64,000 bases of DNA from Coptis chinensis. Taxonomy: Eukaryota; Streptophyta; Magnoliopsida; Ranunculales; Ranunculaceae. Every line of letters begins with the position of its first letter. Position 1 is the stretch's first letter. The notes under the pieces were generated by a model. That model was given only the letters and a program-made list of their open reading frames with translations. It had not been told where the DNA came from and did not search any database. A program made the position numbers and the translations under genes. Location: contig CM027378.1 of assembly GCA_015680905.1 (NCBI GenBank), positions 8,661,001-8,725,000 of the forward strand, given 5' to 3'. Shown piece after piece: positions 35,455 to 46,185 of this stretch.

Positions 35455-35625
35455 CGTATGAACAATGAATTTCATAGTCCAAATAGGTATGAACATTCAT
35501 TGTTCATACTCCACTAGGTGTATGAACACCTAATGTTCAGAGTCTGGCCATCAAGAGTATTAACATTCATTGTTCATAGTCCACTAGACTATGAACACCT
35601 AATGTTCAGAGTCCAATGGTATAAA
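35455..35625. repeat. Palindrome array G
   Basis: Five degenerate units (TATGAACATTCATTGTTCATA, TATGAACACCTAATGTTCAGA types) with CCACTAGG and GAGTCCAATGG spacers, as in array B. Confidence 0.8.
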
Positions 35626-35689
35626 TGCATTCTAGAAATTGGGCTCCGCATACACTTTCTTTAGCTGCTTTTTTTCTAGTGAAATACCA

Positions 35690-35930
35690 ATACTAGTATA
35701 TCGCGGGGCAGCGGGGAGTGAGCGGAGTCAAGCGCGAGAGAGAGTTGGGTGATGCGGGGAGAGAGAGATGGGTGAAGGAGAAAGGTATTTGGGCTTAAAA
35801 AACAAGAGAGAAGATGAGGACAGATGACAAAACCAACCAAGTTGGTTTTGTCTCATATACCCCTTCTACTAAAAAATCGCTTCACTCGCTCCACTCGATT
35901 ATCTTTTGATTCTACTCCAATTTTAGCAAC
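35690..35930 (-). repeat. CCAAGTTGG dispersed repeat, copy 3
   Basis: Inverse orientation to copies 1 and 2: GAGAGAGATGGGTGAAGGAG, AAAACCAACCAAGTTGGTTT and ATCGCTTCACTCGCTCCACTC. Copies 3 and 4 share the word GAGAAGATGAGGACAGATG. Confidence 0.75.
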
Positions 35931-35999
35931 GCGCCACTTTTTTGGGTGTATTACCGCTTTGAGTCCGGTTCCTCTATAACCGGGTACGAGATCAACCTC

Positions 36000-36112
36000 T
36001 ACATACACACACACACACATCTCATCTCGACGCACACACACACATCTCGAGCACACACACACACACATCTCGAGCACACACAATAATTTCATATCGAGGC
36101 ACACACACACAT
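36000..36112. repeat. Interrupted (AC)n microsatellite with ATCTCGA spacers
   Basis: Runs of ACACACAC alternate with ATCTCGAG or ATCTCGACG four or five times. Just downstream, GGTTGTAGAGATCTCGAG occurs twice (36165 and 36263), so the spacer word is part of a larger local repeat. Confidence 0.9.
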
Positions 36113-36369
36113 CTCGATTTGAATCAACGGCGAGATAACACGGTTACAGAGATGATCTCTCATCTTGGTTGTAGAGATCTCGAGTCCGCTTTTAAAACTT
36201 CTTATTACTCCTTTTTTGACCTTTCATTTGTAATCGCTGATTTTCTTCTGCCTCTCATACCCGGTTGTAGAGATCTCGAGCCCTTTTTTTTTATGCTATT
36301 TCCTCTTAACTTGAGAAATTTGCGGCTGTGTACCTATACCCAGTTTTATGTATAAACATTATTCTGTTA

Positions 36370-36445
36370 TGTAATGTCAGGTATGAACATTCAATGTTCA
36401 TAGTTCAATGGTATGAACATTCATTGTTCATAGTCTAGAAAGGGG
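36370..36445. repeat. Palindrome array H
   Basis: Two clean units of TATGAACATTCAATGTTCATA type separated by GTTCAATGG. Confidence 0.8.
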
Positions 36446-36454
36446 TATCAGAAT

Positions 36455-37514
36455 TTACCTGATAATCAATTTCCCTATGAAACAAAAGGTCAATGTTTAT
36501 TTAGGTTTCAATTCAATATCAAGCATTCAAGCTTTGGTAACGCTTTCAAACATGGCTAAAAGTGGTCTGCTAGTTATTGCTTTTGTTATGGGCCACACTC
36601 TTAGCGCAGCAAAAACTTTTATAATTTTGTACTGTTTTAAATTCCACCTCGCCCCGCTTCAAATTTGGTAATAGCTAACAACACAAGAGGTTAAACCATC
36701 AAAACATATCGAATCCAACAAAAAAAACCCTTGTCTAAATTTGAGTACAAAAAACTTGTCCAAAATACATAGTCATATCATACAAAAAGATCTCGCATAA
36801 ATATATATCGCTTGGAGACATTTTCACCAACTTGTAGCATTTGCACTTCAAGAAAACCCAAAATTCTGCAATTGAAAAAATGTAGTGAGATTCTTATAAC
36901 TAGATATGATATAGAGAGTAGATGTACACCTTTACACGGTAATCGTAATAGGCATGGACATATTATTATACATAAGAAATTTCTTATGACTTTTGAGAAA
37001 GTGCGCAATAATATGATAAATGGATGTGAAATATATAAGAACCTACAATGAATAGACCAAGGTATATATGTATTGGTGTAGGTAACAAAGTTGACATGTT
37101 AATGGAAACTCATTGCATGTTTCCTTTGATCTCACCGCCCATGCAAAGTTACAAAGGCTATTGCATCCGAAGGTCAAAACAGGGTGCCTACGCAATTGAC
37201 GCTTAGTGTAATCATAAAAAATACCTTGACAAAACAATTTGTCAAAGGCAAATAAGACCAGCAGACTACAAAAAGGTTAGCAACAAAGCACATTGCCGAG
37301 TGCATGAAGGTGTCATAAAGTATGAAGTCGTGAACTAGACCATCAAGGTATCAATATATGTAATTTGATGACTCATGCTAAGCACTCACCATTCTCAACA
37401 AACCAGAGATCAATGAAGCCGAAAGTATCCAATATATAGCCACTACCGTGTGAAGACAAGGCCGATATGATGGCAAATTGCCCAAAGGTTGTAGGGACTT
37501 TTTCATGACATTCA
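36455..37514. other. No gene recognised; 3' flank of the Ulp1-type gene
   Basis: AT-rich sequence with short frames. 36500-36620 is partly duplicated at 34985-35030 in inverse orientation and at 43320. It lies downstream of the minus-strand protease described next, so part may be its 3' UTR. Confidence 0.4.
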
Positions 37515-38080
37515 CTACCACTCCCCATCCCCAATCAGTTCCTCTTCCACACGATCCTTCAAACTCGCGACTTTCTTGAATCGGACCTTGTTGAATTCCT
37601 CTTCATTAATCCCACAGCCTATTAAGTCTTTCGCTAGGGCTTTTCTGAGGCAATACGGTTCTTTTCTAAACACAACAGCATATGCCCGATAACACAATCG
37701 GCAAATGCCAAGACATACACCCCACAATTCCATGTATCATTTTGTTTAGCACACTCTACAAACACAATTTCCCAAATCCTTTCCAAACCGTGATATCCAA
37801 AGATACACTTTGTATCGCGGCAACAATATGCCAACAAAGCAAAGAAGACACCAAGTGCCTTCAACTTGAATTTAGGCCGCTTTCGGGTGCTTTTGAAGAA
37901 TCGCACACATAACATGTCCATGTCAAGAAGTTGAAGACAACAAGGACCCAATGTGTGCTCTTCCCTACGCTTAACGCCATCATTAACCCGCTTGATTTCA
38001 AAACATGTGGCACATCTCCGCTTTCTTGAACTAAATCTCTGAATGTCATCATCGATCGAATGAGAACAACAACCCACATT
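37515..38080 (-). pseudogene. Ulp1-like cysteine protease (SUMO protease family) catalytic region
   Basis: Two overlapping frames cover one domain. 38079-37861 reads THWVLVVFNFLTWTCYVCDS, holding the catalytic His and the Asp of Ulp1-type (C48) proteases. 38077-37634 then gives KALGVFFALLAYCCRD, IWEIVFVECAKQNDTWNCGV and YVLAFADCVIGH, with the Gln and catalytic Cys in the QNDxWNCGVYVL motif. The order His, Asp, Gln, Cys is correct for the family. A shift lies between the two frames at about 37900. In plants such domains occur in host SUMO proteases and in MULE-mobilised genes. The DUF1985-like N-terminus and exon array upstream on the same strand point to the latter. In vivo substrate unknown. 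Confidence 0.7.
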
Positions 38081-39059
38081 TTGAAATCTTCTTCAATATT
38101 AAGACTGTCTCATGCAAGATGCCAACCACTTGTTCATACAAGTCCAAAGAACGCATTCTGTTTTCTCAATTAAAACAAAGTAACAAACATATATTTAGCA
38201 CTTCTAATGCCAAAACCAAAAAAAAAAGGATGTGTTCATTTTAACAAATACCGGAAAAATGTCTCGTGCAAAATAGTGTAAGTATCAAAACCGGTGTTGT
38301 ATGTGGCACGCAACTTCCTTCCGTAAGTAATCCACCACCTATGCAACTCCGTGTAGGTAGAAATCAACTTCAAACACAATAAAGGTGTTATTTAGATACG
38401 TGTTAGCCTAACATATCGCTAGAAATAATTACTTAGTAGTTAGGAATACTATAAACCTTATCATTCAACCATTGTCTGCCCTTTTGAGAAGGTAGAAGGT
38501 CGCTAAATCTAATTTTAAATCATTACCATAGTGTATTATATCGGTAACCAATATCCCGCCCTTTCAACGATTCCCTCTCCAACCAATACTCAAGCAGCAT
38601 AATCTTTCTCGAACTGCAAGCAGCTCACACTTTTATCCCATAGCTTAGCCGGCGCGCAGCTTATTTTAGAGCTCTTATTTATGAAGGGTCCTTCACCCAT
38701 AACTTTAACAATCTTTGAATGCATATATGAGCCATTTCAGCCAAATTTCAAAAATTTGTTCCTCAGGCGACCTTCCTTCCTAGGATTTCTTTCACCTGTT
38801 CAAAACAATGGCCAGGTTAAATGCACTGTCTAAATAAGTAAACAAGAATGACAAGGGAATAAATACATTTCTCATACAAAAAATTAATAAAATTCAAATA
38901 AAATTAAATAACATAAATGATAAACCTTGTCGATCCCTTTCATTACTATTGTTCCCTTCAAAACTTTCATTTTCCAATAACCAACATCATCATTTTCCAA
39001 GAATCAACACAACAAACTTTGCACAATTAATATTTTCACTATTATTAGTAAATATATAA
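38081..39059. other. Intronic or linker region of the Ulp1-type gene
   Basis: No conserved coding blocks seen. AT-rich with several poly-A runs. It connects the protease domain with the exon array on the same strand. Confidence 0.4.
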
Positions 39060-40625
39060 ACCTAAGTTCTAAACAACCAGTACTTGCTAGCCCCTTATAA
39101 ATAAAATACCGGAATACATTGAGTTTTTCAGAACTTAGGTTTTCAGACCTTTCCTCGTGATCGTTGTTGGTACATCTCACTTTTGACTTCGCTTTTACGG
39201 TCCGTGGCTCATAGCCACTTGCTTCGCTCCACTACCAGTCCCTAATTCTTTTGTCCTCACAGCAGTTTCTTTGAGAACATCATCGATCTTTTAATTCATC
39301 CTCAGATTCTACCACCCTCATTTTTCCTCACTTGTCCCGGACATATTACGCCCTCATGCTAGCCTAACGGTCTTTCCACACAAACCGCTTCTATTTGCAA
39401 TACCTTCATTCTGCATAAACACATAATTGTCACTAAAATAGGTATCTATGGCACCTATATAAACCTAACTTTTAAATCCAGAGGTGCTTGCCCCTTTACA
39501 TTGTCGCAAAACACACAATATATTGACTTTTATTAGAAAACCTACCTTTTCCCTCGATCTTTGTTGGTAATGTGATCACTTTTGACTTCTATGTTCATCC
39601 GATAGCCACTCGCTTGGTTCCACCACTACCAATCCCTAATTCCTTTGTCTTCACAAAGATCTCCTTTTAGAACATCATCACTACGTTTCACTTGAGCTAA
39701 ATCATCAAGATCTTGACCACCCTCATTTTTCCTCACTTGTCCCAAAAATATTACGGGCCCTCGTGCTAGCCTTTGTCTTTCCACACAAACCACTTCTATT
39801 TGCAATACCTTCATTCTGCATAACCACATAATTGTCACTAAAATAGGTATCTATGGCACATTGGCACCTATACAAACCTAACTTTTAAATCCGTGAGGTG
39901 CTTGCCCCCCTTTACATTGTCGCAAACCAACAATATAATCGACTTTTATTAGAAAACCTACCTTTTCCCTCGATCTTTGTTGGTGCGATCATTTTTGACT
40001 TCTCTATGCAAATCCGTCCGATAGCCACTCGCTTGGTTCCACTACCAATCCCTAATTCCTTTGTCTTTACCGCAGCTCCTTTTTAGAACATCATCACTAC
40101 ATTTCACTTGAACTAAATCATCAAGATCTTGACCACCCTCATTTTTCCTCACTTGTCCCGGTACATATTACGGCCCCTCATGCTAGCCGAACGTGTCTTT
40201 CCACACAAAACCGCTTCTATTTGCAATACCTTCATTCTGCATAACCACATAATTGTCACTAAAATAGGTATCTATGGCACCTATATAAACCTAAGTTTTA
40301 AATCCAGGAGTTGCTTGCCCCTTTACATTGTCGCAAACTAACTATATATTGACATTTATCGTAAAACCTACCTTTTCCGGATCTTTGTTGGTAATGTGAT
40401 CACTTTTGACTTCTCTATGCGGTCCGTCCGATAGCCACCGCTTGGTTCCACTACCAATCCCTAATTCCTTTGTCTTCACAGCAGCCTCTTTTAGAACATC
40501 ATCACTACATTTCACTTGCACTAAATCATCAATATCTTTACCACTCTCATGACTCTTCACTTGTCCCAAGATTTTACTTGGTCCCTCAGATAGCCGGTCG
40601 TATTTTCCACTCCTTTCAAGCTGCA
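39060..40625 (-). repeat. Four-fold tandem array, each unit with one exon of the Ulp1-type gene
   Basis: Four units of about 415 bp. Each has, on the minus strand, a splice acceptor (TTATGCAG in three units, TTTGCAG in the fourth), an exon, and a donor (GTAGGT in three units, GTCTGA in the last). Exon spans are 40620-40372 (249 bp), 40236-39962 (275 bp), 39815-39546 (270 bp) and 39410-39149 (262 bp). The first reads LSEGPSKILGQVKSHESGKD, IDDLVQVKCSDDVLKEAAVK and KELGIGSGTKRWLSDGPH without a stop. The third exon has diverged and closes early. Introns also hold repeated words (TCACTAAAATAGGTATCTATGG). The peptide is hydrophilic and charged and I recognise no domain. Confidence 0.8.
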
Positions 40626-40981
40626 AACAAAATTAACGCTTATTACTTAAATATGACAAAATAAACAAAATAAAAATCTAACTACTTCAACACGAACATA
40701 CTTTGAGGATTGACCACCTCAAGTGCATTTTTCACACAATATTTTCCAATTTTCTTTCACACAACTGAAGATGTAGCTCTTCCCTCACCACTAGAGTCTT
40801 ATGATTCTTCAATTTCCCTTCCTGTGTACTACCCCTTGTTGTTTTCCCCTAGAATATCCACCCACCCTAACAAAATGATCAAGTACCAAGGGAAAACATT
40901 TTCATCCAAACGATGTGGACCCAAAGAAGTGACACGGAGGAAAATCCAAAGACTAAAAATTATTAAACAGCCTATGGAGGG

Positions 40982-41776
40982 TCAACTAAAATTTTCATCC
41001 AAACGGCTGGTCCTAAGTTCCATTTTCTTGTTAAGAGCCTCCAAACTATCCTTAATAACTTCAAATGCAAAATAGCCCCAAGGAAACCTATCAAAGGCTA
41101 CCAAATCATCAAAGACATCCACATTTTGAACGCCGACCCCACGATGGCTCATGGGTATCATAAAAGAGCCTAGAACATACAACCCGCTTAGTCTATAGAC
41201 ATCATTCCAACACTCGCATCATTGATGGCATTTTTTTGCCATCGCCTCTAGCTTCTAAAATTTCAACCAGAGAAATCGTGACTTTTCTCGCTTTTTCGGG
41301 AGCAACATCAAAATACTTTTCCCTAAACTTCGCCGGTTTCTTCTTACACATCCTCAGTAGTATATGTCACAGGCCGATCGGTAAACAACCCCGTAAAAAG
41401 CAACATCGACTTCTTAAAAGTCAAATATTCATCCTTAATTCTATAAGTCACTTTCAAACCCTCTTCTTCAACACTTCCAAAATCGGGCCTCTCATGGGTA
41501 ACAAGTTCGAACATCCTTGGTTCCTCATCTACAGAACCAACCCGACAAGGAACTGCAAATGGATACGATTCACCAAAACCCAAAAGGAGACTAACTCAAT
41601 TCACCGCTTCTTTGGGTTCTAATGTATCAAAGAAATCCCTTTGCAACTTTGACAAACCGCAACGCGCCCATAATAATACAGCTTTCCCCTCGCTTTCCCC
41701 TCAGATTTTTATCCTCCTTTTGGTCGGGCCCTTCTTCTTCTTAGGGCTAATGTACTTTTTGCCTTTTTTCTTCATC
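40982..41776 (-). pseudogene. DUF1985-like N-terminal region of the Ulp1-type gene
   Basis: An ATG near 41776 opens a Lys-rich start (MKKKGKKYISPKKKKG). 41583-41344 then gives LVTHERPDFGSVEEEGLKVT, YRIKDEYLTFKKSMLLFTGL and FTDRP, the YLTF..s.lLFTGL motif also seen at 29.6 kb. 41182-40982 gives MYVLGSFMIPMSHRGVG, VFDDLVAFDRFPWGYFAF and EVIKDSLEAL, the FPWG..AFE motif. Together they form the DUF1985-like domain that precedes linker and Ulp1 domain in this plant family. Frame breaks separate the parts. Gene order on the minus strand is DUF1985-like, repeated linker exons, Ulp1. Confidence 0.6.
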
Positions 41777-42019
41777 CTAGAAGAGAGCAAATATAAACAA
41801 CTAATAAAAAATTTAGGCAATCTACAATAAACCGTAGATTTAGTCCACCATATGTATACAGCTAAACCTCATTAGCAAAACAAAAATAATACAAAATTGG
41901 TAGTAAGGAGAACAATTCATAAAGAGTATTCTTAAGTAGAACTCTCACGCTTAGGGCGTAACAAAAATTGGTAAAACACTATATGAAAACTAAATCAAGA
42001 TTCAGATAACCGCAAGCAA
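41777..42019. other. Upstream region of the Ulp1-type gene
   Basis: AT-rich, with ATTAGGCTAA- and AACCCTAA-free sequence and no repeat partner. A likely promoter interval by position only. Confidence 0.3.
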
Positions 42020-42420
42020 AATGGAGCGGAAGGTGGAGAAGAGAGAGAGAGAGAGTTGGGTTTGGTTGAGAAGGAAAGAGGGAGAGGGAGAGGGAGAGGA
42101 GAAATTGCTCGAAATGAGGACGCATTTAAAGAAACCAAATTACTTTTTTAATCCATTCAAGGCCACATAACCCCCTACTTCGCCTGACACGAACGTCAAA
42201 ATCCCGCCAAGTTGGTTTTGTCCAGAATTCAAAACATGCTTGTTTCCATATGTTGGAAAATTAGGCTAAATCTATGGTGCAAGATGTAGGAGAAAAAGGT
42301 ATTTGGGAGAAAAAAAAAATAAGAGAGAAGATGAGGACAGATGCATTTAAACCAACCAAGTTGGTTTTGTTTCAAGATAGTCCTGTTGTTAAAATCGTTC
42401 CCAAAAAATCCGGCCACTCG
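42020..42420 (-). repeat. CCAAGTTGG dispersed repeat, copy 4 (double)
   Basis: Contains GAGAGAGAGAGTTGGGTTTG, GAGGACGCATTTAAAG, then CCAAGTTGGTTTTGTCC and again GAGGACAGATGCATTTAAAC, ACCAACCAAGTTGGTTTTG and TTAAAATCGTTCCC. Two partial copies appear merged. Confidence 0.65.
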
Positions 42421-42429
42421 ACAGCAACA

Positions 42430-43125
42430 ACATCATATATTTTACGATGGCTTCGCTTGACGCTCAAAGCTACCAAGATGGTGAAGCTCAAGATCATGCA
42501 ATTCCCCAATCGATTCTTCTTCATTGGTGTGGTAAGAGGGTCTAAAACCTCATTTAATTCCTCTATTACCTTCTATTTACCGTGATGGCCAAATACAATA
42601 TTCTTTTTAGAGCACATTTTATTTTCTGCTCCCTTTTAATTTTCAAATAACCGCTGATTACATTCGCCAATGTGTCACATGTCGATCCGTGAATCAAGGA
42701 AACATACTGCACTTGATTGCAAATGCCTTAATACCCGCTGCCACAAATAACATTGCAATTGTTTTATGATACCACGCTATGGAGTTTATGAATATGGTGG
42801 AGTGCACAAGTTTTTGGTATGCTCCAACCCTCGGCCGCAATGTATTCCAACAACTACCCGTGAATTGATGCTTGTTATTGTGGTGAAACAGATCACCGGA
42901 TAGGCGTATGTCCTTACAAAGACATCCCCGCCCAAGTGGTTGTCAAGGGGAGAGGGAATTTATCGAGATGTTGCCAAACTTGGTCGAAAAGGGCTCACCA
43001 TGCTTAAATGTGAACTGTGTGGGCAGAGTGAGATGGTTGGGCACTTGGGCCGCTGGTAGAGAAGCTTAAGAACTTGTCTGTCACTGTTAATGTAAAAGTT
43101 GAGTGATAGAAAAGGTTTTTCAAAT
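42430..43125 (+). other. Decayed gene-like segment with Cys/His words (tentative)
   Basis: An ATG at 42446 opens MASLDAQSYQDG in one frame, QDHAIPQSILLHWCGKR in the next. Farther on are TALDCKCLNTRCHK, CYCGETDHRIGVCPYKDIPA and MLKCELCGQSEMVGHLGRW, each with Cys/His spacing like small zinc-binding motifs. Many stops intervene. I cannot assign a family. The segment replaces the gene-like body of D2 in front of the shared D2 tail at 43130. Confidence 0.25.
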
Positions 43126-43129
43126 AACA

Positions 43130-43330
43130 GTTTATTATGGATTCCAGTTTCTTATGCATGTTCTTTAAATCGGATCATACGACAATGTAGTGTCGTTATA
43201 CTGCAATGAAACGAGAACATAATCAATTTCTTTGTTTTTAGCAGTCCTAAATGAAATAGCTTAATCAATGAAGTACGTTTTTTATGCTCTTGACCTAATC
43301 AATTTCTGGTCAATATGTTGGTTTAGGTTT
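43130..43330 (+). repeat. D2 tail, third copy
   Basis: Matches 34780-34985: TTATTATGGATTCCAGTTTC, TTATGCATGTTCTTTAAAT, ACGAGAACATAATCAATTT and GAAGTACGTTTTTTATGCTC. The gene-like body upstream differs, so different sequences have been joined to the same tail. Confidence 0.8.
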
Positions 43331-43569
43331 CAATTCAATATCGTCCACCTTATGTACCAAATTATTCATTTTAATTCATAGACATACGTAAAAGTACAAT
43401 GTTTGTGGGGTATGTTTCAAGAGGTACAACACAAACTACAAAACATTCCGTAATCAAACTAGAAAACAAACCGCTCATAGAAGTATTCTCAAGTTTAAGC
43501 ATTCCTCAAAATCAAGAACAATTTTCACAATCCACGCATCAAGGAGCCTCAAACAAGAATTGATGACCT

Positions 43570-44330
43570 CGCTAATAATGTTGCCAACATGGATGGCTCT
43601 TTGTAATTGCAGGCTGCCCAAAAGGGTGTTGCTGAATCTACTTTTGAACATTCTCTGATGTCGCTACTCCATCCAAATACATCCTAATATCACCCCCATG
43701 TCCTAACGAATTGTCGTTCTTATCACGGATGTCGTATGAAGTAGGGAAGATGGCAAGTGTGGTGGATTAAGCAATGCTTTATAAGGAGAATCATCGACGA
43801 GGAGACTGTTCGATTCATTGTACTCTCTCTTCTCCCAAGGAAGATTTGGGTCATCCTTATCCCAAAGTTTGACAAGTTCTTTCAACATCAAAGGCTTCTC
43901 ATTGTTCTTAACAGTGTAAAACCCGGTAGTAGAGCAATGGGATTGGTCCCAACAAAACAATAATTGGGACTTCATATCGCCCATGGCTATATTGAGCACA
44001 CCGTCCAAATTTCGTTTTGTCCTTGATGACCAAACACCAACATTGAACCTTTGAAAACAAAACTTCAGGAAATCAACACAGGATGGCCTCTTACATATTG
44101 CCTTTCCAGAAATGAACTTGTCGGCAATACAATTTGAAGGAAGGTCAAACTTGTTACCTATGTGAAGAAGCAAACCATTGACATCAAGAATGAGAAGTTT
44201 TCGCTTTGTTTTACTGATCAGTGGTCTTTCAATGAGCAAGCCTTCCATATTCTCCGATTCGAGCTCTTTTTTTTGGTGAGAAATTGTCTCTCGTAATTCC
44301 ACAATCAAGATCATGCTTGTCAAAGATCAT
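43570..44330 (-). pseudogene. FCP1-like (HAD superfamily, NIF domain) phosphatase, frameshifted near the C-terminus
   Basis: Open frame 44323-43703 carries KRKLLILDVNGLLLHIGN (the DxxG form of the N-terminal catalytic motif in a plant FCP1-like subgroup), CKRPSCVDFLKFCFQRFNVG, VWSSRTKRNLDGVLNIAMGD, LFCWDQSHCSTTGF, LWDKDDPNLPWEKREYNESN and LLVDDSPYKALLNPPH (the DDS motif). At about 43755 the frame shifts by one base. Past the shift another frame continues AIFPTSYDIRDKNDNSLGHG, GDIRMYLDGVATSENVQK, a TAG, then IQQHPFGQPAI. One shift and one stop thus break an otherwise well kept phosphatase domain. The family dephosphorylates protein Ser/Thr residues or is catalytically altered; DVNG replaces the usual second Asp of DxD. 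The coiled-coil exon upstream belongs to the same transcription unit by position. Confidence 0.8.
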
Positions 44331-44529
44331 CACCCTTTTCATCCACATCCATTCCCTTAACCGCTATAATATCGCCTTTGTTGGCCCCCGTAATATTAGG
44401 TGAAAAAGATAGGTATATAATTAAGCTATATAATTAGGGCTCTATAATTAAATGTATTAATTAAAACTTATATAGTAGGAGCAATGTGAGGAGGACTTAC
44501 ATTCTTGATTTCAATGGTTTGCTTTTCCC

Positions 44530-44974
44530 ATTCTTTTGCGGGTCCTTCTTTTTTTCAACTCTTCCTTGAACTTTTCATTTTTTTCTTTTGCACAACAATG
44601 TAGTTCTTGTTCGAGTGTGTTGACCTTCTCCCTCAACTCTTCCTTGAACTTTTCATTTTCTTCTTTGCACAAATGTAAGGTCTTGTTCGAAAGTGTGTTG
44701 ACCTTCTCCCCTCAACTTTTCCTTCAACTTTTCATTTTCTTTTTTTTGCACAAATGTAAGGTCTTGTTCGAAAGTGTGTTGACCTTCTTTTTTCCAACTT
44801 TTCCTTCAACTTTTCATTTTCTTCTTTGCACAAAAGAAGTTCTTGTTCAAGTGTGTTGACCTTCTCCCTCAACTCTTTCTTCAATTGTTCATTTTCTTCT
44901 TTGCACAACAAGGTCTTGTTCGAGTGTGTTGACCTTCTCCCCTCAAAATTTGGTTCTCCAAATTTTATTGACAT
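44530..44974 (-). CDS. Coiled-coil exon of the FCP1-like gene, built from tandem ~85-90-bp repeats
   Basis: Minus-strand frame from MSIKFGEPNFEGRRSTHSNK continues TLLCKEENEQLKKELREKVN and TLEQELLLCKEENEKLKEKL. Heptads rich in Glu, Lys and Leu predict a coiled coil. The DNA is a tandem repeat: the words CTTTGCACAA, AGGTCTTGTTCG, GTGTGTTGACCTTC and TTTCATTTTCTTC return at least five times. Indels between units shift the frame. After the last unit, GAAATCAAGAATGTAAGTCC on the minus strand gives a good donor at about 44505, with the phosphatase exon beginning near 44365. Confidence 0.6.
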
Positions 44975-44989
44975 GGCCTCATCATCTTC

Positions 44990-46185
44990 TTCACCATAGG
45001 TCGGACAATCATTTCTTGATCGTAGGGTACAACGCCACTAGATATGTTATGCAAAGAATGCTATTTCATCATCCTCTGTTATACCTTCGACATCAACAAT
45101 TACCTCGATAAAGTTCAAAGATCAACAATTAGTGTTTGAAATTTGGACCATGAACAATCAATGTTCATACTCTTATCGACTATGAACATTCAGTGTTCAT
45201 TCCTATTTGGGGGTATGAACAATGATTGTTCATAACCAGTTTAGTGGTATGAACAATATTTGTTCATAACTATTTTTGATATTAATAATACTAATACTAT
45301 AGTATATTTATACACTAATACTATAGTGTGTATTTATACACTTCATATAGGTTGAAATCTACCCCGATCGTAGGGTACAACGCCACCGATATGTTCTCAG
45401 CAGAATGCTATTTTCTCATTTGTTATAGCTTCGCATCAACAATTACCTCGATAAAGTTCAACATGAACAATCAATGTTCATACTTTATCGACTATGAACA
45501 TTCAAAGGTTCATGCCTATTTGGGGTATGAACAATATTTGTTCATAACTACTATTGATATTAATAATACTAATACTATAGTATATTTATACACTAATACT
45601 ATAGTGTGTATTTATACACTTCATATAGGTTGAAATCTACCGACGAGGGGTGCAACGTCACAGATATGTTCTCGCAAAGAATGTTCTTTTCCTCATCCGC
45701 TATAGCTTCGCATCAACAATTACCCGATAAAAGTTCAAAGATCAACAATTAGTGTTTGAAATTTGGACCATGAACAATCAATGTTCATACTCTTATTGAC
45801 TATTAACATTCAGTGTTCATCCGCGAGCGTAGCTTAACTCTTGAGGTCGGGCCAAAAGCCCCCTAAAATCCACTTTGTTGGTGTCCGTCTGCACTGCACT
45901 CTCTCTAATAGTCTCTCTCTCTTCTCCTCCGCACTTCATCTCCTCCCCTTCATCTTCCTTCTCTCATCTCTGATCTTCTTCATCATCCCCTCCTCCTCAT
46001 CTCCCTCCTCCTTCATCTTCCTCCTCTCATCTGGCCGATCTTCTTTCATCTCCTCCTTCATCTTCCTCCTCTTATCTCCTCCCTTGGTACGCCACGCCCC
46101 AACCACTTGTATATGCAGTTATTCTAGTTATACACTAATACTATAGTGTGTATTTATACACTTCATATAGGTTGAAATCTACCTG
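44990..46185. repeat. Triplicated 290-360-bp unit with palindrome arrays, one unit split by an insertion
   Basis: Units begin GATCGTAGGGTACAACGCCAC or GACGAGGGGTGCAACG, pass through TTCGCATCAACAATTACC and a palindrome cluster (CATGAACAATCAATGTTCAT), and end TAGTGTGTATTTATACACTT and CATATAGGTTGAAATCTACC. Unit ends lie at about 45362, 45650 and 46185. Unit 3 is split between 45830 and 46125 by a CT-rich segment of about 295 bp (TCTCCTCC and CTTCATC words) starting CCGCGAGCGTAGCTTAACTC. On the minus strand unit 1 reads FIEVIVDVEGITEDDEIAFF, so the tripled unit includes the N-terminal coding part of the FCP1-like gene. Confidence 0.8.

Noticed and set aside
36000-36112. (AC)n stretch as a regulatory Z-DNA element
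   Set aside because: It is an ordinary interrupted microsatellite; no gene context supports a regulatory role.
37515-38080. Host SUMO protease gene (ESD4/ULP1 orthologue)
   Set aside because: The DUF1985-like N-terminus and repeated linker point to the mobile plant Ulp1-type family; sequence around the catalytic residues is diverged.
42430-43125. Helitron replication or RPA-like protein
   Set aside because: Only isolated Cys/His words across shifting frames; no Rep or helicase motif.
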